From positions 39,126 through 103,125 of the forward strand of contig CACYQT010000024.1 of the NCBI GenBank assembly GCA_902776645.1: a stretch of DNA of 64,000 nt, in the 5' to 3' direction. The first letter of the stretch is position 1; every line of letters starts with the position of its first letter. This stretch comes from an uncultured bacterium (lineage in GTDB: Bacteria > Verrucomicrobiota > Lentisphaeria > Oligosphaerales > Oligosphaeraceae). The position numbers and the translations under genes were made by a program. The notes under the pieces are model-generated. The model worked only from the letters and a program-made list of their open reading frames with translations, was not told where the DNA came from and made no database searches. Positions 1 to 7,728 of the stretch are shown in pieces.

Positions 1-23
1 CACTGATGATCAGCTGATTCCCC

Positions 24-60
24 AAACTCCCGTCTCCCTTTCGAGGCGGGAGTTTTTTTG
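24..60 (+). terminator. Rho-independent terminator of an upstream gene
   Basis: A 13-bp stem (AAACTCCCGTCTC at 24-36 pairing with GAGGCGGGAGTTT at 43-55, one G-T wobble) is followed by a T run. It probably ends a gene left of the window and insulates the LacI-type regulator. Confidence 0.85.
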
Positions 61-97
61 TCTAGCCATCCAGGCAATTTTATTTTTTTGATTTTTC

Positions 98-151
98 ATG
101 CAACTGCTTGCATATTGCAAATCAGGCGATAAATTCATGCAAGTAGTTGCA
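98..151 (+). promoter_or_regulatory. Paired LacI-type operators around a candidate promoter
   Basis: Two palindromes of the same design lie upstream of the regulator: ATGCAACTGCTTGCAT at 98-113 and TGCAAGTAGTTGCA at 138-151, both TGCAA-N4-TTGCA, with centres 39 bp apart. A possible promoter lies between them (TTGCAT at 108-113, 16-bp spacer, TAAATT at 130-135). The arrangement suggests autorepression by the adjacent LacI-family protein, possibly with looping. Palindromes and spacing are directly visible; the regulator assignment is inferred from position. Confidence 0.6.
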
Positions 152-179
152 CAAAATCATTTGATTCAACGGCAATTTC

Positions 180-1226
180 ATGAAGAGACCTCTGACCATA
201 GACGGCATCGCCAAGCTCGCGGGCGTCAACCGCTCGACGGTCTCCCGCGCCCTGAATCCGGAGACTGCCTCTCTCATCAGCGAAGAGGTGCGCAAGCGGA
301 TTCTCGCCATCTGCGATGAACACAACTACCGTCCGCGCGCCTCCGCCCGCGCTTTCGCCAGCGGCAAGACGCAGAAAATCGCCTTGATCTCCAGCACGCT
401 TATCCATGACTGCTCGCTGGCGACCTACGCGGAATATCTGCAGGCTCTTACAGTCGCCATTCAAAACAAAGGCTACACACTGACGACGTTCGTCCTCTCA
501 CTGGAGAATACGGAGGACAAGGAGGGCCTGCTGGCCGACTACCTTCTGTCGCGGCAGGCAGATGGCTATTTCATCAGCAGTTCGTTGTTGTCCGCCCGCA
601 TCGCGAAAGTCATCCACGGCATGGACCGCCCTGTCATCGCCATGAGCATCCCCCCGTCGCCGCGATTATTCAATATTCCGACCATCCAGAAGAACAACAT
701 CCCCGCCTATATGGAGCTCTTCCGCCGCATTCCCATGGACTTTGCTGGCAAGGTCCTCTATGTCGGGCACGTCAATTCCGCTGAAAGCCGCATCAAATAC
801 GAAGAAATCTGCCATACGCTTGAAATGATGGGCCGTCCATTGGATTTCATCGTCCATGACTTCATGGAAACGCCCTACAACAGTCCGTTGGTTGACCGCC
901 ATCACGGCATGTGCTATGCAGAGGAGAATCTGGAAAAACTGCTCCAATACAAGTTGATCATTTCGACGGATCTGACGGCCCTCGGCATCTGCGACGCCTT
1001 GCGTCGCAACGGCATAACACCAGGCGAAGACATCTTTCTGGCCGGAATCGACAATCTGGAAGGCATCTGCCACACGCCCGATCCGTTCCTCACGACCATC
1101 GACCAGGGCTACGGCCAGCTCGGCACATCCGCCGGCAACGGCATGATCGCCGCCATTTCCACGGGAACCATTCCCGAACACGAACTCATCAACCAAGCCA
1201 CCTTCATCAGGAGAAAAAGCTTCTGA
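180..1226 (+). CDS. LacI-family transcriptional regulator
   Basis: A 348-residue protein with the LacI layout. Residues about 5-25 (TIDGIAKLAGVNRSTVSRAL) form the helix-turn-helix, a hinge region follows to about residue 60, and the rest is a periplasmic-binding-protein-like effector domain, including the usual late segment around ISTDLTALGICDALR. It is followed by nagB and nagA on the same strand, so the likely role is control of amino-sugar catabolism with an amino-sugar phosphate as effector. That role is inferred from neighbours. The Shine-Dalgarno is weak, but the start fits the usual distance to the HTH. Two matching palindromes upstream suggest autoregulation. Confidence 0.88.
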   Translation: MKRPLTIDGIAKLAGVNRSTVSRALNPETASLISEEVRKRILAICDEHNYRPRASARAFASGKTQKIALISSTLIHDCSLATYAEYLQALTVAIQNKGYTLTTFVLSLENTEDKEGLLADYLLSRQADGYFISSSLLSARIAKVIHGMDRPVIAMSIPPSPRLFNIPTIQKNNIPAYMELFRRIPMDFAGKVLYVGHVNSAESRIKYEEICHTLEMMGRPLDFIVHDFMETPYNSPLVDRHHGMCYAEENLEKLLQYKLIISTDLTALGICDALRRNGITPGEDIFLAGIDNLEGICHTPDPFLTTIDQGYGQLGTSAGNGMIAAISTGTIPEHELINQATFIRRKSF

Positions 1227-1260
1227 AATATAATGTCCACTCTGCAAAACAATCCCCTAC

Positions 1261-1400
1261 GCGAAGCGCATTGAAACCGCCGAGCCGCCGGAAACCATCC
1301 GGATCATCAGCAATCGATCCTGCCATGTCTGCTTAAAATCATCAGCATAAAGGTCGACGGCGGCGAGGCATTCGAGTCCATCAGTGTCCATTCGTGATTC
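1261..1400 (+). repeat. Dispersed structured repeat, copy A
   Basis: One of five related intergenic elements (others at 26201, 30751, 47221, 51987). The order is GCGAAGCG, then ACCGCCGAG, a GCCGCCG arm, a loop of about 55 nt, a CGGCGGC arm and CGAGGCATT, then a tail of TTCGTGTCC-like units. Arms at about 1284-1296 and 1352-1365 pair, and both bubbles contain G.A-type mismatches. The loop shares the stretch TCTGCT(T/C)AAAATCATCAGCA with copy D. It fills the lacI-nagB gap. Confidence 0.75.
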
Positions 1401-1425
1401 TAAATCAATAAACAAGGAGTCGTAC

Positions 1426-2193
1426 ATGAGTCTGTCCATCTACAAGACCAAGCAGGAAAGCGGCGTCGCCGCCGCGAAATTCGGAGCCGCCAAAATCCGC
1501 GTCGCCCTCGCGGAAAAGAACGAATGCCGCATCATCGTCGCCACGGGCGCCAGCCAGTTCGAAATGCTCACGCAGCTCGCGCAGGAGCCGGACATCAACT
1601 GGTCGAAAGTCACTCTGTTCCATCTGGACGAATACGTCGGCCTGCCGGAGACGCATCCCGCCTCCTTCCGCAAGTACATCAAGGAACGCTTCATAGCGAA
1701 ATTGCCACGCCCCTTGCAGGAGGCCAATTTCGTTCCAGGTGACGCCCCCGACCTACAGGCCGCCATCGACAAATTAGGCGCCCATCTGCAGGAAAAAGTC
1801 GTCGATGTCTGCTTCATCGGCATCGGTGAAAACGGCCATATCGCCTTCAACGACCCGCCGGCGGATTTCGACACGGAAAAGCCCTACATCATCGTCAATC
1901 TCGACGACGTCTGCCGCAACCAGCAGCTTGGCGAAGGATGGTTCCCCACATTTGACGACGTGCCCAAACAGGCCGTCTCCATGACCGTCCGCCAGATTCT
2001 CAAGAGCCGCTGCATCGTCAACACCGTGCCAGACTCCCGCAAGGCCTACGCCATGCAGATCACCTTCGAAGGCGAACTGTCGCCCATGCATCCCGCATCG
2101 GTCATCCGCCTCCATCCGGACTGCGCCACGTTCTGCGACGAACCGGCCGCCGCGAAGCTCTGCAAGCTGACAAGGGAGTTCTGCGCAAAATGA
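1426..2193 (+). CDS. nagB: Glucosamine-6-phosphate deaminase family protein
   Basis: A 255-residue protein of the NagB/6-phosphogluconolactonase fold, expected to convert glucosamine-6-phosphate to fructose-6-phosphate and ammonia. The signatures FHLDEYVGL (residues 65-73) and GIGENGHIAFND (132-143) are present. In the second, Asn occupies the place of the Asp found in E. coli NagB (VDGH); many NagB-like proteins have this form, so the exact substrate is slightly less certain. The ATG at 1426 is chosen because AAGGAG lies at 1414-1419; an in-frame ATG at 1384 lacks a ribosome site and lies in the repeat. The stop overlaps the nagA start (ATGA), indicating translational coupling. Confidence 0.9.
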   Translation: MSLSIYKTKQESGVAAAKFGAAKIRVALAEKNECRIIVATGASQFEMLTQLAQEPDINWSKVTLFHLDEYVGLPETHPASFRKYIKERFIAKLPRPLQEANFVPGDAPDLQAAIDKLGAHLQEKVVDVCFIGIGENGHIAFNDPPADFDTEKPYIIVNLDDVCRNQQLGEGWFPTFDDVPKQAVSMTVRQILKSRCIVNTVPDSRKAYAMQITFEGELSPMHPASVIRLHPDCATFCDEPAAAKLCKLTREFCAK

Positions 2194-2972
2194 AATGCTT
2201 CGACCTACAGGTCAACGGCGCCTTCGGAACGGATTTCGCTGATCCGAACATCACGGAGGACGCCTTCCTCCGTTGCGTTGAGAAGATTCTCGCCAAAGGC
2301 GTCACGCGCTTTCTGCCGACGTTTTTTTTTTAATGATACGGCGACCACCGCAATCCCGCATGGGTCCTCCCACCGGACATCGCCACATTGGACGAATTGA
2401 TCGCTCTCGCCAACGGCCATGTCTCCATCCTGACCGTCGCCGCAGAACTGCCTGGCATCCATGAGCTTATCCGTCATGCCCATGCCAAAGGCATCTGCGT
2501 CTCGCTCGGCCATGAACTCGCCACGGAAGATGACATCAACCAGTCGGGAGCCGACACGATGACGCATCTCGGCAACGGTCTGCCGAATCTCATCGACCGC
2601 CATCACAATCCCATCTGGACGGGACTTTCGAAAGACGACATGACCATCATGGCCATCACGGATGGTCATCATCTGCCCGTCAACGTCCTGAAATGCTATC
2701 TGCGCTGCAAAGGCGTGGATAAATTCATCGCCGTTTCGGACGCCTGTCTCGTGGCCGGCCTTCCGCCCGGCCGCTACACCGTCAACACGAACGAAGGCGT
2801 TTTGGAGCCCAACGGCAAATTCCACAATCCCGTGAAAAAATGCCTCATCGGCGCCTCCATGCTCCTTCCGGAATGCGCCGCCCTGCTCAAACGCGAGAAT
2901 CTGCTTTCTGACGCTGACATCGAACGCGTCTGCTGGCTGAATCCGCACGCCCTCCTCCACATGTCTGTTTGA
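2190..2972 (+). pseudogene. nagA: N-acetylglucosamine-6-phosphate deacetylase, interrupted
   Basis: Residues 1-44 (2190-2321) match the NagA N-terminus through GVTRFLPT. The frame then meets ten T residues, a stop and a P5-adapter-like sequence (2322-2350), and resumes in the same frame with NPAWVLPPD. The expected junction is xHNPxx; relative to E. coli NagA about 44 residues are missing. The remainder has amidohydrolase/NagA features: SLGHELATEDDINQSGADTMTHL and the catalytic-type VSDA. The protein would deacetylate GlcNAc-6-phosphate, feeding NagB. The break is most likely a sequencing or assembly artefact and the real gene intact. Confidence 0.88.
2322..2350 (+). other. Illumina flow-cell P5 oligo sequence (artefact)
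   Basis: Exactly ten T residues (2322-2331) are followed by AATGATACGGCGACCACCG (2332-2350). From memory this equals the first 29 nt of the surface-grafted P5 oligo, including its T10 linker. It falls exactly where the nagA reading frame loses its homologous sequence. It should be treated as foreign, not biological. Confidence 0.93.
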
Positions 2973-3017
2973 AAAAAGTCATGTGATTACAGCTACAAAA
3001 AGGCCTTGCCACAAACT

Positions 3018-3069
3018 GGGTAGCAAGGCCGTCTCGGCCTTGTCAAGGGCGGGGACGCCCTTGCTACCC
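3018..3069. repeat. Three-way-junction hairpin element between convergent genes
   Basis: An outer stem GGGTAG (3018-3023) with CTACCC (3064-3069) encloses two perfect 8-bp hairpins: CAAGGCCG-TCT-CGGCCTTG (3024-3042) and CAAGGGCG-GGGA-CGCCCTTG (3044-3063). It lies between the ends of nagA and the esterase gene and may stop transcription from both sides. It is related to the GGGACGCC hairpins elsewhere in the window. Confidence 0.7.
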
Positions 3070-3070
3070 C

Positions 3071-4651
3071 TTATTTTGCAAACAGGAAAAATTCGTCCGG
3101 TTCGGCCAATTTGATCGGCTCGCTCTTCACGCGCTTCAGACCGTCTTTCAAATCGCCGGCCATCTTGTCCGGATACGGCGCGACAGGCACGATCGTGCCG
3201 TCTTTCATCTTGCCGTCCAGAACTTCCGGAGCGATTCCTTTTTCACGCCAGTCGCGAATGACTTTCTGCAGATTCACGAGGCTCTGGACACCGTTGCCGC
3301 CGCCATGGGCACGGCCGGGCAGCAGATAAAAACGACAGAACGGCGACAATTTGTCCCATCCGCCAAGCAGTTTCGCCGCACGTCCAAGATAGCCGGCCGC
3401 AACATGATACGGGCAGATCGGATCTTCCGTTCCAGCATAGACGATGATCTTTCCGCCATGGGCTTCGAATGGACGCATGTCATAGTCCCGCGCGTTGAAG
3501 TCGTTCGCAAACGCCTTGACGAATTCCGTCAGCTGGTCGTCCGTCAGTTTCATGAAATCCGCATCGTTGCCGAAATACCAGTTCAGACACCAGATGCCGC
3601 GATCCGCCATCGTCTTGATGCTCGCCGTGAACGGAATGCCGTTCAAAACACGTTTCCCGTTCAAGAATGGTCCTTCCAACATCTTCGCGACACGCGCCTT
3701 CTGGTCGTCGTTCATCTTCGGCTCCATCGCCGCCGCGCGTTCGACGATCGCATCCGCCGCTTCCTTCGAATATTCCGGATTCGTGATGAACCTGCCCGCC
3801 GCATACGGCTCTTCTCGCGCGGCTAGATATTCGACAGCCGCCTTGCTGACGTTGTCCATCTGCTCCGCAGTGAACACAAGCTTGCCGTCCATGTCATGCG
3901 TGCAACGGCGCAAGTGCAGGAAATACAGGAAGTTCGGGATGCGCCACAACGCGGGCACGCCGCAGAGCACGCCGTCGAAATCCTCCGGATAGCGCTGCAC
4001 TTCCATCATCGCCTGGCCGCCGCCCGTCGAACTGCCCGTAAAATAAGAATAGGATGGCTTCCGTCCATAGAACGCTTCCACAAACTGCTTGGCCACAACC
4101 GTCATCAGATGCGTCGAACGCCATCCGAAATCCTTCCAGACCTCCGGATTGGAAACGTTTTTGGACGAACCCATGTCCGTCGTCACGGACGCGTCATAGG
4201 TACGGATCTGCGACCGCAGGAAGCCTTCGGGCACATTTCCCGCGCGGCCGCCGTTGCCGCCGGCCCACAAGTTGCCCGTCCATTTCTCCGCCTTCGGCAG
4301 CCACAATTCGCAGCGGATGTAAGATTCCGCCGTGGGCCGCAGCACATACTGGACGGCGACGAAATTCGGCAGATGCGGCTCCGGATGGCCGTCGCTGGAG
4401 ACATACGCGCCGTTCGGAACGAACTCAAGCCCCGTGATTTCACAGTACTCCGCCTTCACCTGCCGAATCCGCTCCATGCCGGCCTTCATTTCCGCCGCCA
4501 GTTTTTCGTCTATCTTGATGTTCTCCGTCATGATCCGTTCCTTTATAGGCTTGATACCGACTCGCTTCCGCCGCGCGGGCGCCTTTTTTGTCTGGGCGGC
4601 CGCCGTCATCGCGCATACGCATACCAATATAATCCACAACCATCTTTTCAT
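3071..4651 (-). CDS. Secreted tannase/feruloyl esterase family protein
   Basis: A 526-residue serine esterase of the tannase/feruloyl esterase family, probably releasing phenolic acids from plant material. The start is taken at MKRWLWIILV because an AAAGGTGA ribosome site precedes it; this gives a Sec signal peptide ending near MTAAAQ. The nucleophile elbow is TGSSTGGGQ; the other triad candidates are D in GTEDPICPYH and H in PGRAHGGG. The family's usual CS-D-HC arrangement is altered: the Cys before Ser is Ser, and the Cys after His is Gly. Both partners of the known disulfide are therefore missing together. It is transcribed alone, convergent with nagA. Confidence 0.85.
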   Translation of the reverse strand: MKRWLWIILVCVCAMTAAAQTKKAPARRKRVGIKPIKERIMTENIKIDEKLAAEMKAGMERIRQVKAEYCEITGLEFVPNGAYVSSDGHPEPHLPNFVAVQYVLRPTAESYIRCELWLPKAEKWTGNLWAGGNGGRAGNVPEGFLRSQIRTYDASVTTDMGSSKNVSNPEVWKDFGWRSTHLMTVVAKQFVEAFYGRKPSYSYFTGSSTGGGQAMMEVQRYPEDFDGVLCGVPALWRIPNFLYFLHLRRCTHDMDGKLVFTAEQMDNVSKAAVEYLAAREEPYAAGRFITNPEYSKEAADAIVERAAAMEPKMNDDQKARVAKMLEGPFLNGKRVLNGIPFTASIKTMADRGIWCLNWYFGNDADFMKLTDDQLTEFVKAFANDFNARDYDMRPFEAHGGKIIVYAGTEDPICPYHVAAGYLGRAAKLLGGWDKLSPFCRFYLLPGRAHGGGNGVQSLVNLQKVIRDWREKGIAPEVLDGKMKDGTIVPVAPYPDKMAGDLKDGLKRVKSEPIKLAEPDEFFLFAK

Positions 4652-4941
4652 AAAATCACCTTTGCTTCTTTTCATGATGTAACACCAATACACATAACTT
4701 TTTCATGGGACAACCGGGATTTCTAAGACTTATGGGACAGTGTTATTTTCATGCCCCTTTCGTCCCATTCATCCCATTCGTCCCTTTCCCCCCGGATGTT
4801 CCATTGCCGTCGACAGGCATGGAGCCACTTTTCACCATTTTTAAATATATTTTACATTCCCATGAATTGCTAAAAATCAAAGTTGAATTATAGTCAATAA
4901 ATTGTTGTTTATCGTATCAACCATGAAAAAAGAGGAAAAAA
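4652..4941. other. Divergent intergenic region with a nonamer array
   Basis: No gene is seen between the divergent esterase and phosphatase genes. It holds four 9-bp units (CCTTTCGTC, CCATTCATC, CCATTCGTC, CCTTTCCCC) at 4756-4791. The A+T-rich stretch 4850-4920 probably carries the phosphatase promoter, but no clear -35/-10 pair was found. Confidence 0.5.
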
Positions 4942-6321
4942 ATGCGTAAAAAACTCATTGCCGTACTAAGTTTCTTATTCGTCTTCAGCCTGATGGCTGA
5001 TAATCCGAAGTATGTGTTCCTGTTCATCGGCGACGGTATGTCCTCCCCGCAGCGCTCCATGACGGAGGCCTTCCTGAAGAAGACCAAAGGCGAAACGCTG
5101 CTCATCAACCATTTCCCCGTCAACGCCGCGACCAGAACCAGTTCCGCCAACGCGCTCGTCACGGATTCCGCCGCGTCCGGAACCGCCATCGCCTGCGGTG
5201 AAAAGACCAACAACGGCCGTATCGGCATGTCCGCGGACAACACCCGCAAGATCTATTCCAGCGCCTACGAAGCGAAGCAGGCCGGCAAGAAGGTCGGTAT
5301 CATCACGTCCGTGACCATCAACCACGCCACGCCCGCCTCCTTCTACGGCCATCGCGCCAGCCGCAACGAATACTATGAAATCGGCCTCGATCTGGTCGAT
5401 TCCGGCTATGACTATTTCGCCGGCGGCGCCGTCGCCCAGCCGAACAACGAGAAGTCCCCCGCCTACAAGGGCGACATCTACGAACTCGCCGCGAAGGCCG
5501 GCTACAAAGTCGTCAAGACGCGCGAAGACTTCCGCGCCCTTTCCCGCGAAAACGACGCCAACAACAAAGTCATCGCCTGCGGCATCGAAGGCCCCGGCTA
5601 CATGCCCAACTACATCGACAACCATGACGGCCTCCTCCTGACGGATTTCGTCAAGAAGGGCATTGAGCTGCTCGACAACCCGAAGGGCTTCTTCATGATG
5701 TGCGAAGGCGGCGCCATCGACGTCAACTGCCACGCCAACGACGCGGCGACCGTCATCTTCGAGACGCTCGCCTTCAACGACGCCGTCAAAGTCGCCTACG
5801 AATTCGCCCAGAAGCATCCGCAGGAAACGCTTATCGTCATCACCGGCGACCATGAGACCGGCGCCCTGACGCTCGGTTTCGCCAACACCGGTTTCCGTGA
5901 AAACATCGACAAGCTCGCCCTCCAGAAGAGCTCCTTCGGCGTCATCAAAGACAAGCTGAAAGCTCTCGGCAAGAACAAGCAGGATCTGGTGTTCGACGAT
6001 GTCAAACCCATCCTCACGGATTCCTTCAGCTTCAAATTCGACGGCCCCGCCAATGATCCGATGACCATCACCTCCGCGGAACTCGACCAGCTCAAAGCCG
6101 CGTTCGATCTGCAGTACAAGTCCGAGAAGAAGAACGGCAACGCCGTCCAGGTCACCGCTCTGAAGATCTTCAATGCGAAGGTCGGCATCGCGTGGCATTC
6201 CGGCGGCCACAGCGCCCTGCCCGTCATCACGAGCGCATGGGGCAACGGCTCCGAACGCTTCAACATGGGCGAATATGAAAACACCTTCATCTCCCATACC
6301 ATGAAGGAACTCGTGAAGTAA
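4942..6321 (+). CDS. Alkaline phosphatase, exported
   Basis: A 459-residue alkaline phosphatase superfamily protein. Residues 1-19 form a Sec signal peptide (MRKKLIAVLSFLFVFSLMA). Metal and catalytic motifs are present: FLFIGDGM near residue 30, the phosphoserine motif TDSAASGTAIACG near 75, ITGDHETGALTLG for zinc binding, and a late WHSGGHS. It would hydrolyse phosphomonoesters outside the cytoplasm. AGAGGA lies just before the start, and a strong terminator follows the stop, so it is monocistronic. Confidence 0.92.
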   Translation: MRKKLIAVLSFLFVFSLMADNPKYVFLFIGDGMSSPQRSMTEAFLKKTKGETLLINHFPVNAATRTSSANALVTDSAASGTAIACGEKTNNGRIGMSADNTRKIYSSAYEAKQAGKKVGIITSVTINHATPASFYGHRASRNEYYEIGLDLVDSGYDYFAGGAVAQPNNEKSPAYKGDIYELAAKAGYKVVKTREDFRALSRENDANNKVIACGIEGPGYMPNYIDNHDGLLLTDFVKKGIELLDNPKGFFMMCEGGAIDVNCHANDAATVIFETLAFNDAVKVAYEFAQKHPQETLIVITGDHETGALTLGFANTGFRENIDKLALQKSSFGVIKDKLKALGKNKQDLVFDDVKPILTDSFSFKFDGPANDPMTITSAELDQLKAAFDLQYKSEKKNGNAVQVTALKIFNAKVGIAWHSGGHSALPVITSAWGNGSERFNMGEYENTFISHTMKELVK

Positions 6322-6348
6322 ACAGGACTTCCGTTCCGCTTTCATCGA

Positions 6349-6380
6349 CCATGCGCGGATTGCCGCGCATGGTTTTTGTT
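6349..6380 (+). terminator. Rho-independent terminator after the phosphatase
   Basis: A perfect 10-bp stem, CCATGCGCGG (6349-6358) with CCGCGCATGG (6363-6372), has a 4-nt loop and is followed directly by TTTTTGTTT. Confidence 0.92.
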
Positions 6381-6386
6381 TAAAGT

Positions 6387-6446
6387 AACGACGGCGTCCA
6401 ATGCAACGACGGCGTCCAATGCAACGACGGCGTCCCGCCGTCGTCA
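6387..6446 (+). repeat. Tandem ACGACGGCGTCC repeat ending in a TCC-triloop hairpin
   Basis: Three units of AACGACGGCGTCC separated by AATGC occur; the last extends into the hairpin ACGACGGCG-TCC-CGCCGTCGT. It belongs to the dispersed GGGACGCC hairpin family. It overlaps only a false N-terminal extension (MQRRRP repeats) of the next gene. Confidence 0.7.
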
Positions 6447-6469
6447 AATCAACCATTCCATTTCCATTT

Positions 6470-7606
6470 ATGCATCCAGCCCTTCAATTTATAAAGGAAA
6501 AGAAAACGGATCTGATCACCATCGTGGTCTTTCTGCTTGTCTGCTGGGGGTTGACGTTCTTCAACCTGCATCCGAAAACCGACCCCGAGCCGGGCACGAA
6601 GGAACGCGCGCGCGTCATTTCCGTCGACAATTCCGAAATCATGGACATCGGCCTTCTCAAGACAGGTCCGCAAAATCTCGAAATCGAAATTCTCAGCGGA
6701 AAGCACAAAGGCGAACGGTATCCCGCCAACAACCAGCTCCGTTCGCAGATGGAGCTGGACAAGATGTTCGAAGTCGGCGACACGATTCTCGTCGGCCTGC
6801 TCCATGACGCCGTGCCAGGCGTCACCGTCTTGAACGCGCAGGACTACTACCGCATCGGATGGACCGCCCTGCTCTTCGGGCTGTTCTGCCTCCTCTTGCT
6901 TTGCTTCGCGGGGCTGACGGGCCTCAAGGCATTGGTTTCCTTCGTCTTCAGCTGTCTCGCCGTTTGGAAACTCGTCGTCCCGCTCTGCCTCAACGGCGTC
7001 TCGCCGATTCTGGCCACCGTCGTCTGCGTTTTCTTCCTGACGCTCGTCATCATGTTTCTCGTGGCGGGCTGGTCGCGGAAATTCGTCGTCTCCTGCACAG
7101 GCTCCATGCTCGGCGTCATTTCAGGCTGCGTCCTTTCCAGTATCTTCACGCATCTGTTCCATGTCAACGGCGCCATCATGCCCTACTCGCAGGCACTCTA
7201 TTATTCCGGTTACCAATATCTTAGCTTGCAGAACATCTTCATCGGCGCCATCATCCTCGCATCGTCGGGAGCCGTCATGGATCTCGGCATGGACGTCGCC
7301 GCCGGCATGGAGGAAATCGTCTACCACAAGCCAGACATTCCGCGAAATGAACTGATCCGTTCAGGCATCCGCATCGGCCAAAGCGTCGTCGGAACCATGA
7401 CAACGACATTGCTTCTCGCCTATTCAGGCGGTTATCTGACGTTGATGATGACGTTCGCCGCGCAAGGCACGAGCCCCGTCGATTTCATCAACAACCCGTA
7501 TGTCGCCTCCGAAGCCGTCAAAACGCTTATCGGAAGCTTCGCTCTCGTTCTCGTCGCGCCGTTCACCGCCATCGCGGGCGGAATCATTTATAAGCTTAAA
7601 GCCTAA
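6470..7606 (+). CDS. YibE/F-like multi-pass membrane protein
   Basis: About 378 residues in the YibE/F family, function unknown. One N-terminal membrane helix (ITIVVFLLVCWGLTFF) is followed by an extracytoplasmic beta-rich stretch (about residues 35-120), then roughly seven hydrophobic segments with the family-typical ASSGAVMDLGMDVAAGMEEI late in the protein. The start at 6470 (MHPALQF) is preferred because upstream in-frame codons come from the GGCGTCC repeat; no clear Shine-Dalgarno is seen. The last residues (KLKA) and the stop lie inside a heptamer array. Confidence 0.75.
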   Translation: MHPALQFIKEKKTDLITIVVFLLVCWGLTFFNLHPKTDPEPGTKERARVISVDNSEIMDIGLLKTGPQNLEIEILSGKHKGERYPANNQLRSQMELDKMFEVGDTILVGLLHDAVPGVTVLNAQDYYRIGWTALLFGLFCLLLLCFAGLTGLKALVSFVFSCLAVWKLVVPLCLNGVSPILATVVCVFFLTLVIMFLVAGWSRKFVVSCTGSMLGVISGCVLSSIFTHLFHVNGAIMPYSQALYYSGYQYLSLQNIFIGAIILASSGAVMDLGMDVAAGMEEIVYHKPDIPRNELIRSGIRIGQSVVGTMTTTLLLAYSGGYLTLMMTFAAQGTSPVDFINNPYVASEAVKTLIGSFALVLVAPFTAIAGGIIYKLKA

Positions 7607-7620
7607 AGCTTAAAGCGAAT
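7593..7620 (+). repeat. Heptamer array (AGCTTAA)4 over a stop codon
   Basis: Four units in strict 7-bp phase: AGCTTAA, AGCCTAA, AGCTTAA, AGCGAAT. The YibE/F stop codon (7604-7606) is inside it. Related arrays lie at 36402, 47136 and 52623. Confidence 0.7.
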
Positions 7621-7728
7621 ACCACGCAGCGTTTTCCGTGCGACCGCCGCGCAATGGCGCGTCAATTTCATCAATCCTGTCTTTCCAGAATATCCAGTTC
7701 TTCCATCAACACACAAAAGGAGCCCCAC

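Noticed and set aside
4975..6456. 493-codon frame antisense to alkaline phosphatase
   Set aside because: No domain is recognisable and it mirrors a clear phosphatase gene; Val/Gly-rich shadow composition.
6401..6469. N-terminal extension MQRRRPMQRRRP of the YibE/F protein
   Set aside because: It is the translation of the tandem GACGGCGTCC repeat; the ATG at 6470 gives a normal family N-terminus.
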